Shown here: positions 50,822 to 60,306 of the stretch, in pieces
Layout of the letters: every line of letters starts with the position of its first letter
Position numbering within the stretch: the stretch's first letter is position 1
Notes under the pieces: generated by a model
Database searches by the model: none
Told to the model about the DNA's origin: nothing
The model's input: only the letters and a program-made list of their open reading frames with translations
Assembly: GCF_005503015.1 (NCBI RefSeq)
Contig: NZ_SCOL01000001.1
Coordinates: forward strand, 1,922,001 to 1,986,000
Length of the DNA stretch: 64,000 nucleotides
Origin: Bacillus sp. E(2018)
GTDB taxonomy: Bacteria; Bacillota; Bacilli; Bacillales; Fictibacillaceae
Direction: 5' to 3'
Program-made: the position numbers and the translations under genes

Positions 50822-51898
50822 TTGACAAAGCTTTTATTAATCGGTGGTGGACATGCTCATCTTTCCATACTACGCAGTCTTTTACATGAAGAAATTAGCG
50901 ATTTACAAGTTACACTTATTACATCGTCAAAATTTCAATATTATTCAGGAATGTTTTCGGGATTTACAGAAGGCCTATATGATGAAGATGAAATTAGGAT
51001 CGATTTAGAATCGTTATGCACTCGAGCTTCTGTCTCGTTTATAGAGGACACCATCATCTCTTTTGACCCCATGCAGAAAGTGTTGTTGGGTTTTTCAGGC
51101 GGAATCTATTCTTTTGATGTGGTTTCTTTCGATATTGGTTCTGGAGTTGCATCAGACTTAACCCAAAATGTTGGATTAAACATTAAACCAAACTACCGCT
51201 TTACAGAGCAGATCAAAGAATTTCGTTCAAGCGAAAGCCCAGTTATCATCGGAGGAGGTTCTGCTGGAGTAGAGCTGGCATTTTCGACATCCGCTTGGCG
51301 TAAAAAGCAAAGTTTGAAGAATCCGGTAACCTTGATCAGTTCATCGCCACTTCTTCATTCTTATGGAAACAAAGCGACAGAGAAAATTCGAGAAATTGCT
51401 AAATATCATAATCTCGTATACTACGAAAATGAACAGATAGAGAAATTGAAGAACAGCATCATCATTACTGATAAGGATACAGAGATAAAATATTCAGCTA
51501 TCATGCCCGTAACCGGACCAAAAGCAAGCTCTCTATTTCAACAAGCATTGCTTTCTACTGATGCAAATGGGTATTTACTCGTTGATGACACACTACAGAA
51601 CGCTGATTATCCTTATGTGTTTGGAGCTGGTGATTGTGTGTCTTTGGCGGGTTATCCTAATCTTCCAAAGAATGGTGTCTATGCAGTTAGACAAGGGCCT
51701 TTCTTATGGAAAAATATCAAGCGTTTGATCACAGGAAGACCACTAGTACCTTTCAAACCACAAAAAAAGTTCGTTTCTATTCTTTCGACCGGTGAAAAAC
51801 ATGGTTTATTTACTTATGGCGACCTCGTTATTTATGGAAAATGGGCTTGGAGCTTAAAGAATAGAATCGATCGTAAATTTATGAACAAACATCTTTAG
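50822..51898 (+). CDS. Pyridine nucleotide-disulfide oxidoreductase-like flavoprotein (TIGR03169-like)
   Basis: About 358 residues, TTG start with GGAG 8 nt upstream. FAD motif LLLIGGGHAHLSILRSL is distinctive of the group found fused N-terminally to SelD in some bacteria (TIGR03169), and NDH-2-like VIIGGGSAGVELAF is the second dinucleotide fold; VFGAGDCVSL closes it. No SelD gene is here. Function unknown, NADH-linked redox likely. It is convergent with the ydj/ynj-like operon. Confidence 0.8.
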   Translation: MTKLLLIGGGHAHLSILRSLLHEEISDLQVTLITSSKFQYYSGMFSGFTEGLYDEDEIRIDLESLCTRASVSFIEDTIISFDPMQKVLLGFSGGIYSFDVVSFDIGSGVASDLTQNVGLNIKPNYRFTEQIKEFRSSESPVIIGGGSAGVELAFSTSAWRKKQSLKNPVTLISSSPLLHSYGNKATEKIREIAKYHNLVYYENEQIEKLKNSIIITDKDTEIKYSAIMPVTGPKASSLFQQALLSTDANGYLLVDDTLQNADYPYVFGAGDCVSLAGYPNLPKNGVYAVRQGPFLWKNIKRLITGRPLVPFKPQKKFVSILSTGEKHGLFTYGDLVIYGKWAWSLKNRIDRKFMNKHL

Positions 51899-51928
51899 TT
51901 CAATCCGCTAGGTTATGTTCTCAAGAAT

Positions 51929-51961
51929 AAAACGAGCAGAACATTTTCTGCTCGTTTTATT
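51929..51961. terminator. Bidirectional terminator between convergent flavoprotein genes
   Basis: AAAACGAGCAGAA pairs perfectly with TTCTGCTCGTTTT around a 4-nt loop. Confidence 0.9.
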
Positions 51962-53389
51962 CTATCTAAACCAACTAATGTACTTTTTTGTTAGTTTTGG
52001 TATTGTTCCGCTAAACAACTTGCTCCTCCAGTATAGATCAGCGGTTCGTTGGATGGCGGCTGCATGATTGGGATATGGATAGATCATCTGTGAAAGGTCT
52101 CCTATCTTTCTCCCTTTTTTCATTGCAAAAACAACTGCCTGCATCCAATCACCACTACCATTCCCTATTGCATGCGCACCTATGATCTTACCATTCTGGT
52201 CGGTAATAATTTTTATTAACCCGTCCGCTTCTTGATCTGAGATAAACCGATCAACATCTGTTAAAGGAACTTCATAAACCGAAAACTTAATTCCAAACTT
52301 TCTCGCTTGTTGTTCCGTCATGCCTACATGAAAGATCTCAGGTTGGATATAAATGTTCCAAGGGATGTGATCGTAGTTCATTTTCTTAGGTACACCAAGT
52401 ATTGCATTCTGAACGACAACTTTCCCTTCTTCCCCAGCTACATGTGTAAAAGCGAATTTGCCGTTAATGTCTCCGATTGCAAAGATATGAGGTACATTCG
52501 TCTGCAACTTTTCATTTGTTGGGATGAATCCTCTCTCATCCTGAAATACCCCCGCAGCATTCAGATTCAAACGTTCACTATTCGGTTTTCTGCCGACAGC
52601 CAAAAGAATCTGATCATATTCCTCTGTATAATGCTCATTACCTTTGTGAATCGTGACACTTTTTCTTCCGTTTGATGTTATCTGTACTTTTTTTACTTCT
52701 GAATTTAAATGAATCGTTAACTCCTTCTCCAATATGTAAACCGCAGCTTTTTGGATGCTTTCATCCTCTGTTGATAGGAGTTTCTTTCCCTTTTCAACAA
52801 TTGTCACTTTGGAACCTAAACGTGATAGAGCTTGCGATAGTTCTAGCCCTATGGCGCCACCGCCAACTACAAGAAGGTTCTCTGGCAATTCTTTTTGCTT
52901 AAATAAGTTTTCGTTCGTCCAAAATCCTGCATCATTTAAACCTTCTATCGGCGGTATAAGAGGTCGTGAGCCAGTAGCAATAACAATCCTTTTCCCGTAT
53001 ATCTCTTGATCATCAACTCTCACAGTGTTTGCCGAAGTGAATGTTCCCGCTCCCTTATAGAGATCGACACCTAGTGACGTAAACCGTTCATCACTATCAT
53101 GCTTTTGAATCGCAATTATGGATTGCTGTACACGTTCATTTACCTTTCCTAAATCAACAGATCCAGAAACATCTAGACCAAGTTCCCTCCCTTTGCTTCT
53201 GGCAGTATAAATATCCTTGGAAGCTTGTATAAAAGCTTTTGAAGGTACGCAGCCAACGTGAAGACAATCACCACCTAGATGCCGTTCTTTTTCAATTAGA
53301 GCTACTTTCGCTCCAAGAGAGCTAGCTCCAGAAGCTATCGTAAGCCCACCAGCACCTCCACCGATAATAACAACATCATACTTCTTCAC
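51962..53389 (-). CDS. Dihydrolipoyl/mercuric reductase-like flavoprotein disulfide reductase
   Basis: 475 residues. FAD motif IIGGGAGGLTIASGA, active-site cysteines C42 and C47 in GGDCLHVGCVPSK, NAD motif VVGGGAIGLELSQAL, AIGDINGKFAFTHVAG and the C-terminal dimer motif YPYPNHAAAIQRTADLYWR. In the latter, HAxE of lipoamide dehydrogenase is replaced by PNHAAA, a pattern of the group found next to, or fused to, TVP38 proteins. Last gene of the six-gene operon, overlapping the CDP-alcohol gene by 4 bp. Confidence 0.85.
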   Translation of the reverse strand: MKKYDVVIIGGGAGGLTIASGASSLGAKVALIEKERHLGGDCLHVGCVPSKAFIQASKDIYTARSKGRELGLDVSGSVDLGKVNERVQQSIIAIQKHDSDERFTSLGVDLYKGAGTFTSANTVRVDDQEIYGKRIVIATGSRPLIPPIEGLNDAGFWTNENLFKQKELPENLLVVGGGAIGLELSQALSRLGSKVTIVEKGKKLLSTEDESIQKAAVYILEKELTIHLNSEVKKVQITSNGRKSVTIHKGNEHYTEEYDQILLAVGRKPNSERLNLNAAGVFQDERGFIPTNEKLQTNVPHIFAIGDINGKFAFTHVAGEEGKVVVQNAILGVPKKMNYDHIPWNIYIQPEIFHVGMTEQQARKFGIKFSVYEVPLTDVDRFISDQEADGLIKIITDQNGKIIGAHAIGNGSGDWMQAVVFAMKKGRKIGDLSQMIYPYPNHAAAIQRTADLYWRSKLFSGTIPKLTKKYISWFR

Positions 53390-53985
53390 ATCTCTCTCTC
53401 CTTGTGTTGCAAGATTTTCTTAGCTTCAAGCAATCTTTGCAAAGCTGTATAAAGTTCAATCACAAAAAATAGTAATGTTATGAGGGTCAAATATTCAGAG
53501 AATATGATCATAAGACTGAACAAGATAAACCCTTCTGTCCGTTCAGCTAACCCTGCTTGATAGTAGAATGACTTCATACCTTGCTTCTCACTCACTGCTC
53601 CTACTGTTAGAAAGATTGTCATTGATACAATAATTGACACGGATAAGAGCAAAAGTGGAAGCTGAGAATTAGGAAAAGCTATCGCTAATCCAATGATCAC
53701 ACTAATCTCAACAATCCGATCAAACGTAATATCTAATACAGTTCCCCATGGAGAAGGTTTTGTAAGTCGTGCCATCGTACCATCAACTGCATCGAGAAAT
53801 CCTGAAAACCATAGAACACATACAGCAAGGATCGGCCAATCAAGATAGATCCACACACCAGATGAAGCCCCAATGATAAAAGCGATCCAAGTAACTTGAT
53901 TCGCACTGAGTCCCACTTTCAATAATAGTTTTGCCGTACTCAGAATAGTCGGCTGCACATACTTTCTTGCATGAGTATCTAGCAT
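53386..53985 (-). CDS. CDP-alcohol phosphatidyltransferase family protein (YnjF-like)
   Basis: 199 residues, six predicted helices. The catalytic motif DAVDGTMARLTKPSPWGTVLD with following D89 has all four Asp (D65, D68, D85, D89) and the Ala-Arg pair; the Arg-to-Gly gap is seven residues. It would transfer a phosphatidyl-like or other CDP-linked group onto an alcohol. In E. coli the homologous gene ynjF ends the ynj cluster. Overlaps the flavoprotein gene by 4 bp. Confidence 0.86.
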   Translation of the reverse strand: MLDTHARKYVQPTILSTAKLLLKVGLSANQVTWIAFIIGASSGVWIYLDWPILAVCVLWFSGFLDAVDGTMARLTKPSPWGTVLDITFDRIVEISVIIGLAIAFPNSQLPLLLLSVSIIVSMTIFLTVGAVSEKQGMKSFYYQAGLAERTEGFILFSLMIIFSEYLTLITLLFFVIELYTALQRLLEAKKILQHKEREM

Positions 53986-53995
53986 TTACTTCTCC

Positions 53996-54649
53996 TCACT
54001 TCTGATCTTCCACCGATAAGTATCGTTTGATCTGGTTTTTATATAGTACGGGAAGAACTGTAATGATAATGAATAGAATAATTGCGATATAAAGGATGGT
54101 TGAAGTATCAGCTGTCGTGCTCGCTCCTAGGAACGTATAAGCAAATGTTCCTGGAACAATGCCTATTAATGTCCCGAAAAAGAATTGGATGCCTTTGACT
54201 TTAGACATCCCCGCTGCATAACTAATCAGATCAAAATGAAAAATCGGAATAAGCCGAAGAAGGATGATAACTAAAAATCCATTCTTTTCTAGCATGTTCT
54301 GTAATTTGCTCAGTTTCCTTCCCCATCTAGATTCAATTCGACGAGCTCCTATCTTTCTTGCTGTAATAAAAGCAAGGAGAGCTCCAGTCGTAGCTCCTAT
54401 AAGAGTAAGAACAAACCCCCAAACCGGTCCGAATGCTAACCCCCCTGTCAAAGAAAGAACAGAAGCAGGAAACAAAACAAAAGGTCTGATGGAATACAAT
54501 AAAACGTATACGAAAGGTGCAACAGCTCCCATTGTTAAGATCCATCTACGAACTGATTGTGGAGTAACGTCTAGAACCGTTTGATTCAAAACAATGAGTG
54601 AAACAACCAAAAAAACAAAAAATATAATAGAGAAAACCGTCTTCTTCAT
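53996..54649 (-). CDS. TVP38/TMEM64 (VTT-domain) membrane protein
   Basis: 217 residues. The SNARE-associated/VTT core FPASVLSLTGGLAFGPVWGFVLTLIGATTGALLAFITARKIGARRIE, LLRLIPIFHFDLISYAAGM and GIVPGTFAYTFLGAS is complete. Members such as YdjX, YdjZ and YtxB probably scramble or flip lipids or move small ions. It follows the ATPase gene and precedes the CDP-alcohol gene, which fits a lipid-linked role (inference). Confidence 0.87.
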   Translation of the reverse strand: MKKTVFSIIFFVFLVVSLIVLNQTVLDVTPQSVRRWILTMGAVAPFVYVLLYSIRPFVLFPASVLSLTGGLAFGPVWGFVLTLIGATTGALLAFITARKIGARRIESRWGRKLSKLQNMLEKNGFLVIILLRLIPIFHFDLISYAAGMSKVKGIQFFFGTLIGIVPGTFAYTFLGASTTADTSTILYIAIILFIIITVLPVLYKNQIKRYLSVEDQK

Positions 54650-54676
54650 CTCTTATTTCTCCAATCTTAAAACCAC

Positions 54677-55606
54677 TTATCCCTCGTAGACCTTTACTTG
54701 CTCACCTATATTCACCTTTTCTGGAGATGTTAATGTAATAACAGCCTCTGAATGTTCAATAGATAAGACACTATGAAACTTCCCGTCTTGATAATACGTT
54801 TCGATCACTTCAGCTTTTCTTCCACTCTGATCTTCATTTCTTCCCATCTTAAGACGGCTTACGGGGATGAAGCGCTCTTCTGTCCAAATTCCCCCTTGAA
54901 GAAACGAAGCTACAAACGAATTAACGGGAGATTCATATAAAACATGTGGACTATCGAGTTGTTGGAGCTTACCCTCATTTAACACGGCTACACGATCCCC
55001 AAGAGCCATCGCTTCCTCCAAATCATGCGTTACGAACAAAACGGTTATGTTTTCCGATTTTAATAGATGTTTGATCCATCTCCTCGTCTCTTTTCGAAGT
55101 TCTGTATCTAGACTTGAGAAAGGTTCGTCCAATAATAGAACTTTAGGATGTACGATCAGAGACCTTGCCAAAGCTGCACGTTGTTTCTGACCGCCAGAAA
55201 TCTCATGAGGAAAATGGGATTCTAAACCTTCTAAACCCACTCTTTTCATCATTTCTTTACTTTTATCATATCTCTTATTTTTACTGACTTTTGCCATCTT
55301 TAACCCGAAAGCTACATTTTCTAAAACGTTCATATGCGGAAACAGAAGTGATTCTTGAAACATATATACTACCGGCCTTTGTTGTGGAGGTACGTTTGTT
55401 AAATGTTCACCATCGATCACAATCTCTCCACTGTCTGTCTTCTCTAATCCGGCAATCAGTCGGAGTAAAGTAGATTTCCCAGTACCCGAAGGACCGACTA
55501 CGGAAATAATCTCTCCCTTTCTTACACTCAGTTGATTCAAGTTCAGTACTTCTTTATCCTTGTAAACTTTTCTGATATCACTTAATTCGATAAAATGAGA
55601 TTCCAT
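54677..55606 (-). CDS. ABC transporter ATP-binding protein (YnjD-like, with C-terminal extension)
   Basis: 309 residues. Walker A GPSGTGKST, signature ISGGQKQRAALARSL, Walker B VLLLDEPFSSLD and H-loop FVTHDLEEAM are intact. Residues ~235-309 form a TOBE-like beta extension, as in spermidine/iron/molybdate ATPases; E. coli YnjD lacks it. It energises the fused permease that ends 4 bp before it. AGGTG lies just upstream. Confidence 0.9.
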   Translation of the reverse strand: MESHFIELSDIRKVYKDKEVLNLNQLSVRKGEIISVVGPSGTGKSTLLRLIAGLEKTDSGEIVIDGEHLTNVPPQQRPVVYMFQESLLFPHMNVLENVAFGLKMAKVSKNKRYDKSKEMMKRVGLEGLESHFPHEISGGQKQRAALARSLIVHPKVLLLDEPFSSLDTELRKETRRWIKHLLKSENITVLFVTHDLEEAMALGDRVAVLNEGKLQQLDSPHVLYESPVNSFVASFLQGGIWTEERFIPVSRLKMGRNEDQSGRKAEVIETYYQDGKFHSVLSIEHSEAVITLTSPEKVNIGEQVKVYEG

Positions 55607-55609
55607 TCT

Positions 55610-57283
55610 TCACCTCGGTTGTTTTGGAATAATTAGTCTTAAAGCACCTTCCATTAAAAGCCACACCGCTATAGGTATCAATGCAAACAAAATCGAAAAA
55701 CTTGCGATCACTGCGTCATTTGTTGTTTGAAAATAAGGAAAGAATATGATTGCCATCGTGTTAACTTCTCCACCGCCGATAAGTGCTGTTAAAAAATACT
55801 GTCCGAGTGAAATCACAGTAACAAGAAAAACAACACTTCGGATACTCGGAATCAGCTGCGGCAAATAAACATTTCGGAATACCGCCCATGCACCAGCACC
55901 AAGAGAAACCGCAATTTCTTCCTGTCTTTTTCCGACTCGCTCAAATCCTGCGCGCAACACTTTTATCGTGTAAGGAAGAGTTGGTAATAGATGGACAATG
56001 ACTACTCCTGTCCAATGATTAGCAATTCCAAGTTTAATAAAAGTTAGATGTACACCAAGCGCAATTACAATAGAAGGTATTAAGATAGGAGACAATAATA
56101 ACGTCTCTACCACACTTTTACCTTGGAAGATATGAAACGCCAAGCCTTTCGCAGCCGGAAGTCCAATCAATAGATTCAGCAATAATACTAGCAAGCTAAT
56201 ACCTAACGAAGTATAGATCGCCTCTGTAAATTTTGAGCTATGCCATAACATTTCGTGCCAGCCTCGGGTCGTTAATGAGCTTGGAAAGAGCTCTCCATAT
56301 TCCCACCTTTGGACAAAACTGGTCAACACTAGTATTAATATAGGCAGCAACGTGAGCCCTAACATAGTAAAAAATACGACTCTTGAATACTTACTATTTT
56401 CTGTCTGTAAATCGTGAAATGACCCAGAGCTTTGAGCTAAGTGGATCCTTCCTTTCCTTGTGAACACGTATGTTAAAAACACAACAAGAACAATAAATAG
56501 GGTCAAAAGAAACATTGCAGCAAAAGCGTACGGTTGTTTTGTCCAATCTGATCCAAAGAACCAGTCATAGCTGATGACAGGAATCATCTTAGGGTATGTT
56601 GCTCCTAGGAGTGCAGGAACTTCATAAGCGGAAACAACAAAAGCAAAGATGATAAAAAACGTTTCTAACATGACAGGAAAAACGTACGGTCTCTCAACAT
56701 GCCAGAATACGTCCCACCTTCTTCCTCCAAGGGTATACACAAGCTCTTTTTGAGCGTTCGATAGCTGTTCATATACTGGAAGAAGCATCAGAATGACAAA
56801 AGGCACCTCTTTCCACACGTAAGTGAAGATGATACCTATTCCAAAAGAATCTTTGAATAGAATAGGAAACTCATCCGGCCGGTCAAGTAGTCCCATTCCA
56901 TTTAATAACGAAGAAAAATAACCGGTTTGGGAAAATAGTAGAAACAGCATATATCCCCAGACAAAATGAGGAAAGACCATAGGCATCCAAGCGATTAGCT
57001 TCGGAAACTTACTTTTTAGCATCGGATATAGTGATCTAACGATGATCAGCCCGATTAGAATGGAAAGAACCGTTGATATAAAAGCAATTCGGAGACTGTA
57101 TAGGATAGATGTGATAAAGATTTCATCACTAAACAGCTCTCGATATACATTTAAGGTTGGTTGATTGTAATACTTGATACTCTCTAGAAACGCCATTACT
57201 ATTCCATAGCCGAGGAGAAGAATGGTTATTAGAACAGCCGGAGCCATAAGTACATATGGATTACTTGTTCTGAACCACTTCAT
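55610..57283 (-). CDS. ABC transporter double permease (YnjC-like)
   Basis: 557 residues, about twelve helices built from two permease halves. Each half has an EAA-type ATPase-contact loop: VYTLGGRRWDVFWHVERPYVFPVM and AVSLGAGAWAVFRNVYLPQLIPSI. The fused arrangement is that of FbpB-type and E. coli YnjC permeases. Start overlaps the end of the binding-protein gene by 23 bp, so expression is coupled. Confidence 0.88.
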   Translation of the reverse strand: MKWFRTSNPYVLMAPAVLITILLLGYGIVMAFLESIKYYNQPTLNVYRELFSDEIFITSILYSLRIAFISTVLSILIGLIIVRSLYPMLKSKFPKLIAWMPMVFPHFVWGYMLFLLFSQTGYFSSLLNGMGLLDRPDEFPILFKDSFGIGIIFTYVWKEVPFVILMLLPVYEQLSNAQKELVYTLGGRRWDVFWHVERPYVFPVMLETFFIIFAFVVSAYEVPALLGATYPKMIPVISYDWFFGSDWTKQPYAFAAMFLLTLFIVLVVFLTYVFTRKGRIHLAQSSGSFHDLQTENSKYSRVVFFTMLGLTLLPILILVLTSFVQRWEYGELFPSSLTTRGWHEMLWHSSKFTEAIYTSLGISLLVLLLNLLIGLPAAKGLAFHIFQGKSVVETLLLSPILIPSIVIALGVHLTFIKLGIANHWTGVVIVHLLPTLPYTIKVLRAGFERVGKRQEEIAVSLGAGAWAVFRNVYLPQLIPSIRSVVFLVTVISLGQYFLTALIGGGEVNTMAIIFFPYFQTTNDAVIASFSILFALIPIAVWLLMEGALRLIIPKQPR

Positions 57284-58502
57284 TAACCCAATTCTCCTTC
57301 AGCCAAGCAACATACTCTGAATCTACTTCTGGCTGCAAATATTTTTTTAGTGTTTCAGCAGGCAAAACCGATTTTCCACGTTTGATGGTTTGAAGTTTCT
57401 TTTGATCTTCTGCAGAAAGTCGTGCCGGATCAAGTGACATATTTTCACCCCAAAATTCCGAGTCTAACTTTGTTAGCTGAGCTTCGGGAGATAGCATAAA
57501 ATTAATAGCTGTCATCGCACCTTCTTTGTTGGGACTATTAAAAGGAATCCCTAAAAAGTGAGCATTTCCTAAAGAACCTGATTTCATAACGAACGATCTT
57601 GTTGATGCGGGGAACACACTTTGTTTCATTAATTTCTCAGCTCGTGCCTCGTTATAACCCATCGTTATATATACTTCACCTTTGCTGTACAAACGATCAA
57701 GTTCTGTTAAATTATTCGGATATGTCTTCCCCTCTCTCCATAAATAAGGTTTGATCTCGTTCAAATAACCCCACATCTTCACACTATTTTTCTGGGCAAA
57801 ATCCTCATCATACCCACTGTCCAAAATGTTTTTTACGTTTCCACTAGATTCATAAAATAGTTGACGAACAAATGCATTTCCTGTGAAATCCGTTGGGTCT
57901 GGGTAAGTAAATCTCCCTGGATTTTCTTTTACCCATTGAGCTAATTCTTCAAATGATTGAGGTGGATTTGGCACCTTTTTTTCATCATATTGATAAACGA
58001 ACTGCACTTTTCCCCAAGGCGCTTCTAAGCCCTCTGTTTTTGTTCCAAAGTCATATTGTATATCTAATGATTTAGCATCCACATATTTTTTGTAGTTTGG
58101 CATTTTAGCAACAAAAGGACCAAACAACAGTCCATTGTCTTTTGCATTCTTGAAATTCTCACCATTGATCCAGATGATATCGATATTTCCATCATCTTTC
58201 CCTGCTCTTTTTTCATTCGATAGCTTTTTTAAGAATTCAGGAGCATCCATCGGTACTCGTTTCAATGTAATGTTGTATTCTTTCTTTAACCGCGGAGCGA
58301 CCCAATCATCCATATAACGATTGATCCCTGTGTCTCCACCCCACATGTACATTCTGACTGTCTTGTTCTTAGTGGTCTCTTCAATTTCTCGCCAATCTTT
58401 TTTTAATATGGTATTAGATTCTTTTGCTGCATCCGTTGATGGGGAACATGCTGACACGAATAATAACAGCACTACCCAAACCAACATTCTCATTTTTTTC
58501 AT
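57261..58502 (-). CDS. ABC transporter substrate-binding lipoprotein (YnjB-like)
   Basis: About 413 residues from ATG 58502. Lipoprotein signal with lipobox LLFVSAC; mature KTVRMYMWGGDTGINRYMDDWVAPRLKKEYNITLKRVP and IDIIWINGENFKNAKDNGLLFGPF match the YnjB-like class II binding proteins. Substrate unknown; the fold is shared with thiamine, iron and polyamine binders. GGAGG is 11 nt upstream of the ATG; the frame can extend to 58553 but the signal peptide argues for 58502. First gene of the operon. Confidence 0.85.
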   Translation of the reverse strand: MKKMRMLVWVVLLLFVSACSPSTDAAKESNTILKKDWREIEETTKNKTVRMYMWGGDTGINRYMDDWVAPRLKKEYNITLKRVPMDAPEFLKKLSNEKRAGKDDGNIDIIWINGENFKNAKDNGLLFGPFVAKMPNYKKYVDAKSLDIQYDFGTKTEGLEAPWGKVQFVYQYDEKKVPNPPQSFEELAQWVKENPGRFTYPDPTDFTGNAFVRQLFYESSGNVKNILDSGYDEDFAQKNSVKMWGYLNEIKPYLWREGKTYPNNLTELDRLYSKGEVYITMGYNEARAEKLMKQSVFPASTRSFVMKSGSLGNAHFLGIPFNSPNKEGAMTAINFMLSPEAQLTKLDSEFWGENMSLDPARLSAEDQKKLQTIKRGKSVLPAETLKKYLQPEVDSEYVAWLKENWVNEVVQNK

Positions 58503-58691
58503 CGTATACTCACCCTCCACTAAGCTAACGTTACTTCTCTTCGTTTGGTTCATTCTTTTTATTGGTAATTTATTGTTTCCCTTTTTTTGTCCAACTCACG
58601 TACAAATATTGAAGAAATTTTGTATATTTTTTTATGTATGTATTGAAAGCTATGAATCTCAAGAAAAATGATAAAAAAAGGCTGTTTTCGC

Positions 58692-58956
58692 AAACTTTGT
58701 TGCATTTGAAAGTGTTGATTTCCGTTCCAGGCTGCTCGCTTTCCACGGGGCAGGCGCTGAGCCACATTCGTACGTTTCACTCTTAAGTGTCTCAGCTGCA
58801 CGGCATTATACTCCTTGCTCCTGCGTCTACAAGGTAATGCTAGCGGAGTAAGCTTCCTTATCGCTTGCCTTACGAGATGCATTTCAGGTGGTAGGCACGC
58901 ACCTTCCACTACAATCAATTAGCAAGGGTGACAAGGAGTTTAAAGCAACAATCTTT
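58692..58956. repeat. Intergenic repeat element of about 265 bp with inverted ends
   Basis: The stretch beginning TGTTGATTTCCGTTCCAGGC and with TCGCTTTCCACGGGGCAGG resembles a G/C-richer element I have seen repeatedly between Bacillaceae genes. Its ends AAACTTTGTTGC (58692-58703) and GCAACAATCTTT (58945-58956) are an imperfect 12-bp inverted pair. Base composition differs from the neighbours. Frames inside it are spurious. No transposase is present. Confidence 0.6.
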
Positions 58957-58970
58957 TAGAAAAGAGCGTA

Positions 58971-59006
58971 AAAAAAGAGGCCTTTGACAAAGAACCTCTT
59001 TTTTCA
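58971..59006. terminator. Terminator of the Xaa-Pro aminopeptidase gene
   Basis: AAAAAAGAGG pairs with CCTCTTTTTT around a 14-nt loop with T-runs on both sides. Confidence 0.85.
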
Positions 59007-59013
59007 AAACCTA

Positions 59014-60282
59014 TTAAGCTTTTACCGCATGAACACCTTGAGTAGCCATAAACTCTTCAATTTCCTCTACTTCACGGAAAATATCTTTGGATAAGTTCTC
59101 GAATCCATCTTCTGTTACTAAGATGTCATCCTCAATTCGAATACCGATCGCTTCTTCCTCGATATAAAGCCCAGGCTCAATTGTAATCACCATTCCAGGC
59201 TCTAAAATGCGGTCTTTGTAAGAACCCACATCATGTGTATCAAGCCCAAGGAAATGGCTCACACCATGATAATAATACTTAGAGATCTCATCATCATTTT
59301 GGATTAATCCGATACGTCTGCACTCTGCTGCTAACACTTTTTTCGTATGAATATTGAGTTCTGCAAATTCAAGACCTGGTTTAATGATAGCCGTCGTTTC
59401 TTTTAGCGCCTTTAGTACGATGTTGTAGAGAACTTTCTGACGATCTGTAAACTTCCCATCTACAGGGAACGTGTAACTGATATCCGCGTTGTAATAATCC
59501 TTTTGTGCTCCTAAATCGAGAAGGACGAGCTCACCAGGATTCGTTTGTGCGCTGTTATGCTCGTAATGAAGAATCGTAGCATTTTTTCCGCTAGCCGTAA
59601 TCGTTTTAAACGCGAAATCACGAACACCGTTTGATTTTAAGGTAAAGTCAAAATGTGCTTCGAGCTGATTTTCTTTCATTCCAGCTTTCGCATGTTTCAG
59701 CACATTATAGATGCCTTCTTTCGTAATAGAGATCGCTTCTTTAATCTTTTGAATCTCTTCTGTCGTTTTAAATACACGCAGTTCTGTGATCTGATGATAA
59801 ACGTTGTGAATTGTCACATGCGGATAATGTTCTACAATATGTTTTGCGAATTGCGATGTTTCCGACGGCGCACCAGTCCATCCCCTTCGTTCTAAATCTA
59901 TACAAACGTGCTGAGCTTGATTTGTAAAGAACTGACTGGCAACAAACGACTCAAAGCTATCTACATATTTGATATCTTTTATCCCAGATTGGTGCTCTGC
60001 TTCCTCTTTAGATACGGTTTTCCCGACCCACTTTTCCATGACTGGATCAGCTTTTTCAATAAAAAGTGTTTCTTCAAATTTTCCACCGCTCTTTTTTAGC
60101 ACGAGGATCACGTTCTGTTCAGAAATCCCAGATAGATAGTAAAAATTTCGGTTTGGTGTGAATGGATACTGTTCATCTGCTGATTTTTGCGGAGCTTTTC
60201 CTGCAAAAAGAATGGTTAAAGATTCATTCGGCACCAATTCTTTTAATCTAGTGCGATTACGTTCAAAAAAATATGACTCCAT
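59014..60282 (-). CDS. M24B-family Xaa-Pro aminopeptidase
   Basis: 422 residues. An N-terminal PepP-type domain (ESYFFERNRTRLKELVP...YPFTPNRNFYYLSGI) precedes the pita-bread domain. The dimetal ligands are recognisable: LLDLGAQKDYYNADIS (Asp pair), YHGVSHFLGLDTHD (His), PGMVITIEPGLYIEE and IRIEDDILVT (two Glu). It cuts the bond before proline at peptide N-termini. Mn or Co enzyme, cytosolic. The start follows AAGGAGG closely. Confidence 0.9.
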   Translation of the reverse strand: MESYFFERNRTRLKELVPNESLTILFAGKAPQKSADEQYPFTPNRNFYYLSGISEQNVILVLKKSGGKFEETLFIEKADPVMEKWVGKTVSKEEAEHQSGIKDIKYVDSFESFVASQFFTNQAQHVCIDLERRGWTGAPSETSQFAKHIVEHYPHVTIHNVYHQITELRVFKTTEEIQKIKEAISITKEGIYNVLKHAKAGMKENQLEAHFDFTLKSNGVRDFAFKTITASGKNATILHYEHNSAQTNPGELVLLDLGAQKDYYNADISYTFPVDGKFTDRQKVLYNIVLKALKETTAIIKPGLEFAELNIHTKKVLAAECRRIGLIQNDDEISKYYYHGVSHFLGLDTHDVGSYKDRILEPGMVITIEPGLYIEEEAIGIRIEDDILVTEDGFENLSKDIFREVEEIEEFMATQGVHAVKA

Positions 60283-60306
60283 GTGAATCCTCCTTAAATT
60301 GATTGT

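Noticed and set aside
58559..58918. Two overlapping minus-strand frames in the intergenic repeat
   Set aside because: They span the repeat element, lack ribosome binding sites and have the typical look of spurious ORFs in this repeat.
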